From the NCBI GenBank assembly GCA_002964805.2, contig PUDQ02000033.1:1550001-1614000 (forward strand): a DNA stretch of 64,000 bases, given 5' to 3'. Below are positions 1-10,989 of this stretch, in pieces. The notes under the pieces are model-generated. The model was not told the origin of the DNA, searched no databases, and worked only from the letters and a program-made list of their open reading frames with translations. The DNA is from Trametes villosa. Its lineage: Eukaryota; Basidiomycota; Agaricomycetes; Polyporales; Polyporaceae. The position numbers were made by a program, and so were the translations under genes. How positions within the stretch are numbered: position 1 is the stretch's first letter; each line of letters begins with the position of its first letter.

Positions 1-1794
1 AGCCGCGCCGCCTCCTGGCCGACGCTAGGGATGTTCTGCATATGCACCGCGCCACCGGCTATCGCGTCCGCGCCGACCGGCATCTCGGCCTCCGAAGATT
101 GCGGGCTGTCGTCGATTCGTGCGGGCGTCGGAGAGACCGCGTTGGAAGGGACGTCCTGCGCGTCGGTAGGGGCGTTCGGGGTTGACGGCCTTGGCGTGTG
201 CGCGACCAGCAGGTTGTTCTTCGCTACGGCCGAGGTCGTGAGAGCATTGCTCGGGGTGTGCGTCCCCTCCACCAACGCGCTCACGGCCATCCAATACCGG
301 GAAAGGTCGCCCAAAGCCTCGAGGAACGCGCCGCGATACTGCACATAGTTGCGCTCCTCGAACAGCCCGCCGTAGAACACGTACGCGTAGTTCAGGAATT
401 GCTATGAAGGAGCGCAGTCAGCATCCGCAGTCCGTTAGCGTCTCGAACGAGCTTACCTGCAAGTACTCAAGCGCCACTGGGGACGTTGTTGGAGGTCGCG
501 CCGCATGCCGTAGGGACTCGAGCAGGTGGTAGAAGGCGTGCGACCACAGGCGAATGATGAGGTTGTACTTCTGAGGGATATTCTTGAGCGACGCGGGAAC
601 GGTGGGCGCTAACGTCAGCGCGAGCATCTCACGGATGCTCTCCGCAAGCCTGGAGAACGTCAGTGTTATCGGCGGACCGGGAGAACGTAGAAGAGAGGAG
701 GCTCACGCTCGGTGGTCCGCGACCAGTTTACGCCAACGTTCTGACTCTTCCTCCTCGTTGCCCGCAGGTCGCGATACACCAGTACTTGCTGGACGCCCCT
801 TGATGAGGACACCGGGTCTGTGAGCACCACGGTCGTTCTCATCTGCGCGCTCGCGATCGTTCCCCAAGAGCTTGCTCTCGAGCCCGCTGATGTTGCGGTA
901 CACCTCCTTGAGCTTGCGCGAGAAGGCGTTGGCGCTAGATGCACTATCCTCCGATTTCCTGCTAGGATTTGAGGAATCGAAGAGCGCGGAGGAGGCGGAG
1001 GAGGAGTCGGTAGTCGCGGAGGAGAGTGTAAAATTAGATGAGATCGTAGAGTGCGCATATGATACCGAAGATGTTGAAGACGCCGATACCCAGTCGCCCG
1101 ATGATTTCGGTGTTGGAGTTGGACGACCGACATTAGAAGATGTTGTAGGCGCAGTGGTACCGTGTTGACGATTCTGGGAGGAAAAGAGGACCGCGTCGTG
1201 CTTGCGCGGATCGAACAGTTGCCGATGCGCATCCGCGCCGCTGCGCGGGGGTTGGGAGGGTTGGGCTCGCGAGGGGGCCACGCGCGGAGAATGCGAGCTT
1301 GATGCACCGTCTGACATCGCTTCGGGTTCAGAGGTAATGGCGGGTCTTCGCACTGGGTCGGCGTTCGGGTTGTAGAGTTTGCCGGGGCTCCCGTTCGCGG
1401 CAGGCCGTGCATGTGAAGCTCTTGGCGACCCGTAGGAGGAGATCTTGAGGCGGCGCGAAAAGTCCTCAGGGTCTGCGTCCATGTGAGATGGGGACGCCTC
1501 CGAGACAACGATGTTTGGACTGGGGATAGGTGGCGCATGTAATCTTCGCGGCGAGGACGGGCGCGTGTTGGTGGGTCTGGACGAGGTTGAGGGTTGTGCC
1601 CTGTCGGGCCGCTCGCGTGGTACGGCAGTCCTGTATCGCGCAAGAACGTGAGGCAACACGCAAGCCAGGTCATAAGAGGATACGTACGCTGCCTGTTTCC
1701 GCCTGAGAGCGATAATCTTGTCAGCGATGTCCGGCTCTCTCTCCTTGCCCTTCCTCGACGCCGTAGCGATTTTGGTCTGGGTGGGCTCCGTCAT
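1..1794 (-). CDS. EST1/SMG7-like protein (5' part of gene, runs off the left edge)
   Basis: Start chosen at 1794 (MTEPTQTKIA). The first ~360 residues are disordered, rich in Ser, Pro and Arg, and end in a helix with FSRKLKEVYRNISGLESKLL. An intron of about 50 nt (roughly 655-706, GTGAGC...CTCCAG) joins this to an exon reading ESERWRKLVADHRALAES, then PASLKNIPQKYNLIIRLW and HAFYHLLESLR. After a second short intron the frame continues with NYAYVFYGGLFEERN and FLEALGDLSRYWMAV. These match the EST1/SMG5-7 14-3-3-like N-terminal domain of fungal Est1 DNA/RNA-binding proteins. Known family roles are telomerase recruitment and nonsense-mediated decay; which applies here cannot be told. The C-terminal part lies outside the window. 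The long disordered N-terminus is typical of basidiomycete members. Confidence 0.8.
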
Positions 1795-3542
1795 GAGTGT
1801 GTAAAAGAGGCAGCAGTGAGCGCGTCGACGCGCTGAAAAGGAAGTGATGGATGGAGGAAGAGAAGGAAGACGGCGGAGAGAAAGAGAGGGAGTGCTGCGA
1901 TGCGCAGTGAGGGGGAGGAATGCTAGCGGGATCTGCCCTCAGCCAATTGCGAAGTCACTGGCCTGCGCACTCCGCAGTCACCACCGCTGCGCATTTCAGA
2001 TCTCGATCGATCCTCCGACCCTGTCACGCTCTCCCCCTCGGCCCGCCTTTGCCCCTCCCAGTCACGCGTGGTCACAGCCCGTCACCGGTGACACCCCGCT
2101 GCGGCACCGCACGGCTGTCCGCCAGACGCGCCTTGCCTCCCGCCTCTTCCTCCCCAAGCCCCAGCCGCCGCAGCCTCCACGTCGTGCGCCAGCCTCCGCA
2201 CACCGGGCACAAACGGTCTCCTGCAGCCATCCAGCACGTCCGCCAGCAGCCGCCAGCACATCCGCCAGCACAACACAGTCGCAGCACTTTCAGTCGCACG
2301 CCCACTGTGCCTTATGCTCACGACATCAGCGTGTCCCCCCGCTGTCCGCGAGGCACTTTCTACTGGCTCCTCAACGCGCTTCTCTCGTCGGTGCCTTCTC
2401 GGGGACGACTATCCGGGGCCGGTCTCGTCAGCGTCTTTGCAAGATTGGCAGTTATTCTCACCCAGCGCCTGCGAGTGACCACCTGTCCCTCTCGGCGGCT
2501 TTTGCTCCGCCGTCGCTCGTCCATCCCCTGCGCTACCGCTCTCAGGGCTATATATGACCCCTCCATTTTCCTGTCTGCCTGTGCATATCCAGCTATCCCC
2601 TCCGGCCTCCCCGATTCAGTTCCCATGCTAGGGCCATAGGGTTACTTGGATGCCTCCGCCACAACGCCTCGCGGCAAGTCGTCTACATGCGGTTCGAGCC
2701 CTATCCCTGTACCTGGGCAGTGCTTTCTCCACATCCGGCTGTGAGTGTTTGTATAGCATCAATACGAATACCGTTTAGCAGGCGGCGTGGCATGGCTTGT
2801 GCGGCTTACTGTAAAGTCAGCATGGAGCCAGCGTACCCGTCTTTGTATCCCCGCCTCTCCTCGTATTTATGCAGTAGCCGGCCACATAGCTAGCGGCCTC
2901 ACTAGATGATGGTAGCTTGCTGTTTGGTCGGCGCCATTATCTTGATACCGGGTCTCTCAACACCACGATTTCTTCGATCGTACTACGCCGCCACAGGATC
3001 ACCCGTGCCAAGTACGTATGGTGCACCAGTGTCTCGCGATGGGGGCTGGGTTGCCATAATTCTGTTACAGGTGTATCCAGAATACTATGCCCTTCTCAGA
3101 AATCGAGCACTGGGCTGTTTCGATCCGAGGCTAGTACTCTGAATGTTCTTAGCCTGGGATCGACACCGCCGCTATCGTCGTTTAGTTCAAATTAGTATTG
3201 GGATGCTTGCAAACACAGATCCGTCGACGTCAGTCAACCCATGAGCCGGTTGTGCAGAAACCTCGGTGGGAAGGTTCTAACGTTGTGAAAACTCTCGTAA
3301 GTCTAGGTCTTTGTAGGTCTATGTCTTCGGTCTCCTTTGCGGATGCTCAAGGAGTGTATCCATCCTTCTCGACTGAGCTGCTTTCCGGGGTAGAAATTGT
3401 TACAATGACCGTTGTGTCTCGTACACTTTCGGGTGCTATCTGTGAACCTAGGATATATTTACACCGTATCTGCTTCGCCGCTACTCATCTGATCCCGAGG
3501 CCTCGAGGGTTCTTGGGACCACCCTCATACAGGGACGTCACG
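1795..3542. other. intergenic, no supported gene
   Basis: About 1.75 kb between the start of the EST1-like gene and the 3' end of the SDR gene. The part from 2.0 to 2.6 kb is CT- and CCGC-rich with overlapping open frames on both strands but no recognisable protein. A TATATATG at 2549-2556 could be a core promoter for an unannotated + strand transcript, but I cannot find a coding exon downstream of it. Confidence 0.5.
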
Positions 3543-5256
3543 TCACCATGCATGATGGCCGCCGCTCACGAGTATGCTGCGGTAACGCCACAGTCGCCGT
3601 CAGTCCTCGCGCTCAAAAGCACACACGCCGCGGGCGTAAGGAGAGGTACGTACTCGCTTCCTGTGCAGAACGTACTTGCGTCACTGGCCAGCCAAGCCAC
3701 TACCCCGCGTAGTTCGTCGGGTCGCCCGAGGCGGCCGAGCGGGTTGAGACTGGCCCACTTGTCGAGGAGATGCGGCTGCGTGTCCAGGTACGCTGCGGTC
3801 ATGCTATATATGTCGTAGTGTCAGTATCCCGATCAACCCTGCGTGCGCGGGCGTGACGGCTTCAATTTGACATGCTCTATCCGAGGACAGGCTCAGAGCG
3901 CCCTTGCCCCGCGCTTCTTGGAAGCTACGAAACGCCCGGGCTCACGAGGCGGCGGGCGTGTGTCCACTACCGCAGCAACGCATCCGGACACCGGCGGGAC
4001 ATTAGCGCGTCGTAAGTCTTCCCGGACTGTATCGCAGTCCGCGGCGCATGTGCATGTGCATACAATCCGAGCGACGCACTCACTTGGTGTAAATGTGCCC
4101 CGGGCTGAGGGTGTTCACTCTGATGCCCTTCGGACCGAGCTCGCAGGCCATGCTGCGGCCCATCTGGATGACGGCCGACTTGGACGTGTTGTATGACACC
4201 CATGCGTGGTCCTACATGCCACCCATGACAAGCCCATCAGCAAAACATTCTTCCTTTCGCAGATCCTCCCAGAGGTCCGGGGACTTCACCCGGGTATGCG
4301 TGCGCTCACCTTGTTCGTGATACTGCCGCTCATGCTCGCGATGAGTATTATGCTCCCGCCATTTCCAAAACGCGCCATCTGTCGGCCCGCAGCTTGCGCA
4401 GTGAACAAGACGCCGTTCACGTTCACGTCCAGCACCTGCACGATCGACGCGTCAGTGATGGTTCCACATTTGCGCAGGTGTGCGGCACAGGCGCCCTGCG
4501 CCGGAGCTCACTCCGCTCAGCTGCGGGTGGATGCAAACTGCGCCGGTCGCAAGTGTAACAGGCGCAGGCGCGTGGTGCGCAGAATATAATGTAGAGCCAC
4601 GTACGTCCTGGAACTGCTTCGCCGGGTACTCCAGGCAGTCGGTGTGACTCTTCAGCACGCCCGCTGCAGCGACGCAAACGTCCATGCGACCTTCCCTCTC
4701 TCCGACGGTCTCACCGACCTTCCACATTGCCGCCTGGTCGCGCACATCCGCGCTGATGTACTCAAGGCGACCGTCGCTCCGGCGGCCCTCCAACCGCCCT
4801 GCGTAGTCGCGCACCACCGTCCACTCCGTGCCCGGCTGCGAAGGGAGGTCGACGCAGTAGACGGCCCGTGCGCCGGCTTCGACCAGGGCCAGCGCCATCT
4901 CGAGGCCGAGGCCACGGTTTGCTCCAGAGACCAGTGCGACGCGATCCGCGAGGGAGAACTCGTTGGCGAATATCGTTGGCTTCGCCGCTGGGAATACATG
5001 TGTGTCAGAAGATGCATCGACCTCTCGATTATATCCACGCACGCGTGTCTGGGGAGGCCTCCAATGCCTTTGCGACACCCACAGGTCCATATGGGGGTAG
5101 CGTGCCACTCTTCTTCCAGGCGTCGGATGCCGCGTCGCGAAGGCGTGCGGTACTAGAGAAGCCTGCTCTCGGGAGATGCTGCAAGAGTGTCCCACCGACA
5201 CGCTTTTGGCAAGCCAACGCTGCGAGGGCTCTCCTTGTGATTTGCGTCGCGTTCAT
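3543..5256 (-). CDS. short-chain dehydrogenase/reductase with mitochondrial-type presequence
   Basis: NAD(P)-dependent oxidoreductase of the classical SDR family, about 345 residues in six exons. Start at 5256 (MNATQITRRALAALACQ) gives an Arg-rich, Ser-rich presequence ending near GFSSTARL, typical of a mitochondrial signal. The cofactor motif SGANRGLG lies near residue 93, NVNGVLFTAQAAGRQMARF follows, then the Ser of IASMSGS and the catalytic YNTSK near residue 250, then LGPKGIRVNTLSPG. The C-terminus reads GRLGRPDELRGVVAWLAS and ends SGGHHAW at the TGA 3543-3545. Exon joins were checked: first intron GTGCGT...CCCAG (about 4988-5041), later ones before VLDVNVNG, DHAWVSYN, MTAAYLDT and ILVSGG. 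All catalytic residues are present. The nearest families are sorbose/xylulose-reductase-like fungal SDRs; the substrate is not predictable from sequence. Confidence 0.88.
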
Positions 5257-5929
5257 CGTAGGGGTGGCTGTGGGTCGTTTCGAGGAGTTATCGCTGCGTA
5301 GAGGTCGCAAGGCAACGTCGCTGTGGGTTAAGAGATGGGAACGCGCTATCGCCTACTCTCCCACCTACCTCGTAGATATAGACCTCTAGGTAAGGCCCGC
5401 TCACGGACGCTCAGGTGTACATAAGAGAAGAGGAAGCGCGGGGTCATGGGGCTGTCATGGGATGTTTAGTTCGCGGGATTGGAGTACCTCGAGAAGCAGA
5501 GGCGACGCCGTCTGGGGCCTACGCCTGATAGGTTGTTGTGAAGAACATTGACGCGTTCGTCACGACGGAGGGATGCTCCCGTGGGGCGGGTCAGGTGGGG
5601 CTCATGGGCGTACTCCCAAGCCAAAGGAAAGCGCTCGAGTGCGTTCGTGATACCTTCGTGACACCGCTTGTAGGCTCCCGTAGTTTGTTGGACAGCTGCA
5701 GAACGCCTGCAGCGGCGTTATACGTACTCAGCTCATCGATATCACATATCATGTTGAGTACATCCAGGCCCTGCGAGCCGTACGCCAATTACACCTACCC
5801 AGTGGACGTGCGCGGCGAGCGCGCGAACTCACGGATGCAGTAGCAGGCGGTCCGACGGGGGAAGTCTACTCGGGGACCCCTCCTGGGAACGCTAGAATAG
5901 TGATGTAGGCGCATATAGGGACATGGTGC
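5257..5929. other. intergenic, no supported gene
   Basis: Between the start of the SDR gene and the stop of the next minus-strand gene. Short frames exist on both strands (up to about 100 codons) but show no family resemblance and no convincing splice structure. It presumably holds the SDR promoter and the 3' UTR of the next gene. Confidence 0.45.
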
Positions 5930-6794
5930 TCAGGCCGTATGCTTGGGCACCCGCGTCGTCCACGAGATGATCTTCGCAAACAGCCTCCGGAACGCGGCCC
6001 ATCGCGCGGAAGGCTCTTCTCCGTTCCACTCGTCGATTAGCTGCACGATCTTCATGTCGTCGTCCAGATCTACGAAGACAATCGACTTGATCTCCTGTCG
6101 AGAGAGGCAAGGTGTGTGTTAGTAAGAAGGCGTGGAGGAATGTATTGGACGAACTGACCTTGCGTATCCCGAAGAGACGAAGCGTATACACGTAGGTTTG
6201 TTCGTATATGAGACGGTTGGGCGAGAGGCCGGCTGTTAGGGTGCGGCTGGAGACATGCTGCACCGTCCTCAGTTGTCGAGGCTGTATGAACGTACAATTA
6301 ATTCTGCGATTATCCCTGGTTGTATAGGAGGTGCTCACAAGTGCGAACAACACCGCGCTAATCTCGTGGAGGTTTCTGCACTTGAACAGGGGATGTTCCA
6401 GCGACGCGTCTTTGTTCCATCTTCGATGGATGATCTCTAGGCTGGGTTTCCCTGAGTACAACTTCGTTCCATGGAAGGTCAGGAAAGCGCATTCCACATT
6501 CTCAGCCAGCATGATCCTAACCTGCTCGAGGTCGCTCAGAACATCCTTGAACGCAAGGGCTACGCTGGGATCGAGTTCCGTGCTGCGCAGGCTCCGCCTT
6601 CGCCATGCCTTGGGATGCAGCGGAGGCTCGTCGGTACTCCGGTGTGGCAGAGCACCAGAGTAATGCGCCCCGCCGGTGATTGAGCCGAGGATGTCATTGG
6701 CGCGGACAGGGGCTATGCCCGAGCGGTGGCGGGTAATCGTGGGCGACGGCGAGAGGGAGTGTCCGGCGTGCTGCGTGCCTTCTGGGCGAGTCAT
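5930..6794 (-). CDS. SnoaL/NTF2-like conserved hypothetical protein
   Basis: Four exons are supported. They give PSVALAFKDVLSDLEQ, then YSGKPSLEIIHRRWNKDASL and EHPLFKCRNLHEISAVLF, then TAGLSPNRLIYEQTYVYTLR, then KSIVFVDLDDDMKIVQLIDE and WNGEEPSARWAAFRRLFAK, ending VPKHTA. The order (short helix, W-x3-A-x3-HPL, a strand-rich YEQTxxYTLR, then LIDEWNGEEP) fits a small basidiomycete family with an NTF2/SnoaL-like fold. No catalytic role is known to me. Introns: GTTAGG...ACGAAG, GTGAGC...ATACAG and GTCAGT...CGACAG. The start is uncertain. An open frame upstream (to 7239, with an internal Met at 7077, MDGSLAPYNSRPQSQ) is in a different phase, and I see no intron that would join it. Confidence 0.6.
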
Positions 6795-7269
6795 CGTTGG
6801 TAGAGGCGTTGTGTGGGCTGTGATTGAGCTTGAGTCCGGATGACCTCGAGGCTCGGGCGATGGACGAGCGAGCGTGGTTCGGAATCAACGGAGGATGTGT
6901 GCCTCGTCGCTCTTGCATGTGAAATGGCGTCCAGGGGGGTTCCCGGATTGTCGGGACCCAGTCCTCGATCTTCATTTCGATCAGGGACTCCGAGTCGCCG
7001 CCGGCTGAGCAGGAGAGGACATCCAGGTTGTGCTGGCTCTGGGGTCGGCTATTGTATGGCGCAAGCGAGCCGTCCATGTTCACAGGTCGGAAAGGTCTCG
7101 CAGTGGTGGGAGAAGCAAGAATTGACGGACTCAAGCACTTAGTCAATTTCGAGAGCCCATCACATGCGATGAATTTGCCCGATGCATCGGCAGAAGCCGA
7201 GGCGCACCCTGAATACTGAGTCGCGAAGTCGCGTCCCACTGTATCGCACTCACCTCTTCCGAAGCATCA

Positions 7270-7277
7270 TATATAAA
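7270..7277 (+). promoter_or_regulatory. TATA-like box in the shared upstream region
   Basis: TATATAAA in the 841 bp between the minus-strand SnoaL-like gene and the plus-strand NYN gene. It reads as a TATA box on the + strand (about 360 nt before the ATG at 7636). As TTTATATA on the - strand it lies about 190 nt before the Met at 7077. Which transcript it serves is not decided. Confidence 0.35.
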
Positions 7278-7635
7278 GCCTCGAAGTCAAGGCGTGCGTG
7301 CTTTCCAACTGTAGACTACTGTCTTCTACGACTTAGTCGTCACCATAACTATTCATAAAGGAAAGTACAACACCTTCGCAAAGACACGGGCCGCGAGTAA
7401 CGTTATACAAAGGCATGCGTCAAGCCATCTGAAGCGAACCTTCTTGCTTCTTTCCTTGTTTCCGGGGTGTCGACGACCACGCTACCTGCGCGTGTTCGTC
7501 GATTAATGTATAAGGCCCTGATTGTACTCTCAGGGGTATAATTACGACCCGCAATTGTCTGTGGCCCCGTTGGACGGCGTCCCAACCGTTTACCTCGACG
7601 ACTCCACGAGTGGCCATCAGAAAGTACAGGACGAC

Positions 7636-9418
7636 ATGAACGCGTCCTCCAGCGTCGCAGTCTTCTGGGACTATGGTATGCCATACCTCGCTAGCTGTTC
7701 TGCGCGGATAGGTCCCTAATACGTTGTCGATCGTACCCATAGAGAACTGCGCCCTACCGGCAACGGAGCCTTCGTACATGATAGTCAACAGCATTCGTCG
7801 GCTCGCACATCAATATGGCAGTGTCAAAAGCTTCAAGGCGTACCTCGAATATCCAGAGCAAACCACGCTCAAGTCGATGGCACTCAGATCCGAGCTTCAG
7901 TCTTGTGGCGTGTCCCTCATCGACTGCCCTCACAATGGGCGCAAGGACGTCGCCGACAAGATGATGATGAGTACGCACACTCGCGCCTGAATCTGCCTTG
8001 TCCGGCGACTAACAGTGTTTACAGTCGACATGATGGCCTACGCCATCGACAACCCCGCGCCGGCAACGATCATCCTCATCTCAGGGGACCGCGATTTCGT
8101 CTACGCCGTCTCGACCCTGGCTCTCCGACAATACAAGATCGTGCTACTAGCCCCGCGGAGTGCGCACGCCGGCCTGAAAGGCCAGGCGGACGTCGTGTAC
8201 AACTGGCCGGACGACTTCCTACCCGCGCTGCCCGCGGTCGCTCTGTCGGCTACCGCCCCTCCCCCTCCGAGTGGTCAAGAGCGGAGGTCTAGCAGGCCAA
8301 ACCTATTGGCATCGCTGATGTACCCCGGCAATCCACCTCCTCCCCCACCTTCAACCACCATCCCAGACCAGTTTCTGTCTGAGGCAGTCGGCAGCCCGAC
8401 ACGAAACTTCGCAATGAACGTCGACAACTCGCCTGCGGGAAGCCCTGCTGGTGGCGCAACGGATGTCAACCTGGAGTGCCCTCCAGGTCCTACAGCGGCA
8501 TCCGCAACCGAGCCTGAGCGCGCACGGGACATCACGCCTGTGAGTATCGTACGACGACCGCATCGAGTGGCAATACTTCTCTTGCAGAATCTGACTGCTT
8601 CCTCGCTACAGGTACCTGTGAGCGCGCAGACACCTAACGCCGCTCCCACCCTCCTGGCGGAAGACGGCGAGATCGTCCAACCCAATGATCCAGGCGCAAC
8701 CATGGAAGAACTACATCAACCCCAGCGTCTTCACCCAGGCCCTTCCCCGGTGTCTGCAGCTGCGACGCTTCCGAGCCGGCCGCCTGGATTCCTGCCGTGG
8801 GCATCGTCGAGCACCGAGACAACCCCGTTTTCCTCGGCTTCTACCCTCGCGTCTGGCAGTAGTACCCTCTTCGGGAGCTCGGGTTCGTTCTCCAATCTCA
8901 GCCCGTACGCCTCCTCGTTCGCCTATGCCACCGCCGCGGCGACGTCCTCCACCAGTACTCTCCCCACAAAACCATGGCCGCCAACCGCCGGCGGCAGCTG
9001 GGACCTCCCCTCGAAGCCGCAGCCGGCCCCCATAGCAGTCAACCACATCGTCGACGCCGACGCCCACGAGGCAGACCGCACCGCCTGGCAGACGGCGACG
9101 TTCTCGCGTGCAGCCGCGAAGAAGCGCGCGCCGCACGTCCCCGACGAGTTCCGCCCGCTCGTGAAGGTGCTGAAGCGGCAGCTCGCCGCGGGCGTGCCGC
9201 GCGTCGAGAGCTCGCAGCTCGGCACGCTGCTCTCCGCGGAGGCCGCGCCGGTCGCGGTGCTGTACCAGCGCGCGGGCGTCGAGCGCCTGCGCGAGTACAC
9301 CGCGCTCGCGGCGGACGTCGGCGTCGTCACGCTGAGCAGTACGAGCGCGGACGGGCACAACTACGTCGCGCTACACCCGGTGCATCGTAGGAAGGCGGTG
9401 GAGCATGTGTGGGGGTGA
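7636..9418 (+). CDS. NYN-LOTUS (MARF1/limkain-b1-like) putative RNase, copy 1
   Basis: Start at 7636 (MNASSSVAVFWDY). The intron at about 7676-7740 (G|GTATGC...CATAG) restores DYENC. A second intron at about 7970-8024 (GTACGC...TTACAG) joins NGRKDVADKMM to DMMAYAIDNPAPATI. The NYN domain fills residues 8-160: acidic residues in FWDYEN, GRKDVADK and SGDRDFVYA are all kept, so a metal-dependent RNase fold is likely. A Pro/Ser-rich linker of about 290 residues follows, then an OST-HTH/LOTUS domain (FRPLVKVLKRQLAAGV, YQRAGVERLREYTALA, GVVTLSS) ending at VEHVWG. The family includes animal MARF1, a post-transcriptional silencer; the fungal role is unknown. It is convergent with the WD40 gene. Paralogues lie at 43.1-45.2 and 45.8-47.9 kb. 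Confidence 0.85.
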
Positions 9419-9809
9419 CTGTATGGGGCGTGAGCTTGTGGGAGGGGTGTATGCGGTAGAGGCGCGAAGTATTCCTGATGGACGGTGTCCTAACTATCCT
9501 GGTGCGAAGTGCATCGTTTCCGGAAGGTGTGGGAGTTCATGCTCCCGATCTTCTTCGGAGACAAGGCATGAGATACTTCGCTCGCCAAGCCGGCGGATCG
9601 GGCAGAGAAGTCGACAACCAATACATATCATCACGACAACGTACGAGCGCGACAGCATTCTTAGTACAGACACGATCCTACTAATAAAGCCTGCGCCAAA
9701 GACCTCCGACGCGAGAGAAACCAGACGTGCGTTACCTACAGTGGAATAACAGGACGATGTGCATTATAGTAGTGCATGATGTCCGAGATGCGATGAGAGT
9801 CTAGTTTCC
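9419..9809. other. convergent 3' intergenic region
   Basis: 391 bp between the stop codons of the NYN gene (+) and the WD40 gene (-). An AATAAAG at about 9682 could be the polyadenylation signal of the NYN transcript. No gene is seen. Confidence 0.5.
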
Positions 9810-10989
9810 TCAGCCCCCGTTGGCGGGGACGCCCTGCCAGAGTCCGTAGCTCTTCCCCGGGGTCGTTTGCCAGAGACGGATCGTCCCGTCCTCTGCGGAC
9901 AGAAGTCAGTCCCACGTCCATTTAGGGTGCACACGGACAAAGTACACGGAAAGAAGGCAACTCACCACTTCCGCTTGCGAACATCTCGCCATCCGGGCTG
10001 TACTCGACACAGTGCACGGGGCCGTGGTGACCCTTGAGCACCTCCCGCTCCTCACCCGTGACATCGTGCACGCGCACCCACTCGTCGCTCGTGCTACCCG
10101 TGACGAAGCGGTCCTGCAAGATCGGGTGGATAGACGCTGATGACGGTGCATACGGGAGGGTCAGGCTGTGTGTCGGCGAGCCGTTCAGGAGTGCAGGGAT
10201 GAACGAGACCGTCTTCCCGGAGGTGACTACGATCCTGTTCGTCTGCGCGGACAGCTCCATTGACGTAATCGGGCCCGGGAACGTTAGGCTCGTCGACAGC
10301 TTCCGTGTCCTCAGATCCCACCACCTGTCGGAGAAGGGTGCGCTTAGCACGGCGTGGATGGGGAGGATCCCTCGCAGACATATACGCACTTGATCAGCCC
10401 GTCCTCGCCCGCCGTCACGCCGGTGTGATCGCCCACCCAGACCACGCTTTTCACAGTGCCCTCGTGCGACAGAGGGCCGACAGTATCCAGGAGGAAGTCC
10501 GGCTCCGCGTCGGGGCGGCCGAGGTCGAACATCCGCACCTTCTTTTCCTGCCCGCCCGTGAGCAGGTGGGAGGACGTCGGCGAGATGGCGACGCTCCGGA
10601 CGATGTGGTTGTGCGGGAAGGAGTGGAGGCACTCGCCGCTGTAGGTGTCCCAGATCTTGCTAATCGGGTCGACGCACGCAGAGGAGAGATTGGCTTCCGC
10701 ATCTAACGGTAATTAAGGGCGAGAAGGGCACTCACGCTGTGAAATCCGCGCTGCCGGACGCCGCACGCGACGTGTCGGGGGAAAGCTTGCTGCTCCATAC
10801 CGCGCCCTTGTGTCCGATGAAGGTGCCGATCCAGTCGCCGGTCCATTCGCGGAGCATGGGGTTGCCGTCTTTGCAGCTCGAGATGAGCACGTACGTGCCA
10901 TCGTCCTGGAGCGGCGAGAAGGCGAGGTGGGTGACGGGACGCGTGTGGCCCGGGGCGACGAGCGGGGTGGCTTTGTAGGGGAGGGCCAT
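9810..10989 (-). CDS. STRAP: STRAP/UNRIP-like WD40 repeat protein
   Basis: Start at 10989 (MALPYKATPLVAPGHTRPV), stop TGA at 9810-9812 after VPANGG. Spliced exons give consecutive WD40 blades: FSPLQDDGTYVLISSCKDG, REWTGDWIGTFIGHKGAVWS, then YSGECLHSFPHNHIVRSVA, then GGQEKKVRMFDLGRPDAEPD, KWWDLRTRKLSTSLTFPGP, VTGSTSDEWVRVHDVTGEER, SGSEDGTIRLWQTTPGKSYG. The order and the conserved opening match serine/threonine kinase receptor-associated protein. In animals this is a cytosolic partner of the SMN complex and a TGF-beta pathway regulator; in fungi its role is less clear. Length about 330 residues, as usual. Introns are short (50-60 nt). The reading frame upstream of the ATG stays open to 11289, but lacks conservation and is taken as 5' UTR. 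Confidence 0.9.

Noticed and set aside
666..1673. 335-codon minus-strand frame inside the EST1-like gene
   Set aside because: Shifted frame over the same region, Pro/Arg-rich; the other frame continues into conserved EST1 motifs.
2635..2710. tRNA-like sequence (GGTTCGAGCC with flanking ATAGGG/CCCTAT)
   Set aside because: The TTCGA box is not enclosed by a 5-bp T stem and no D or anticodon arm can be drawn.
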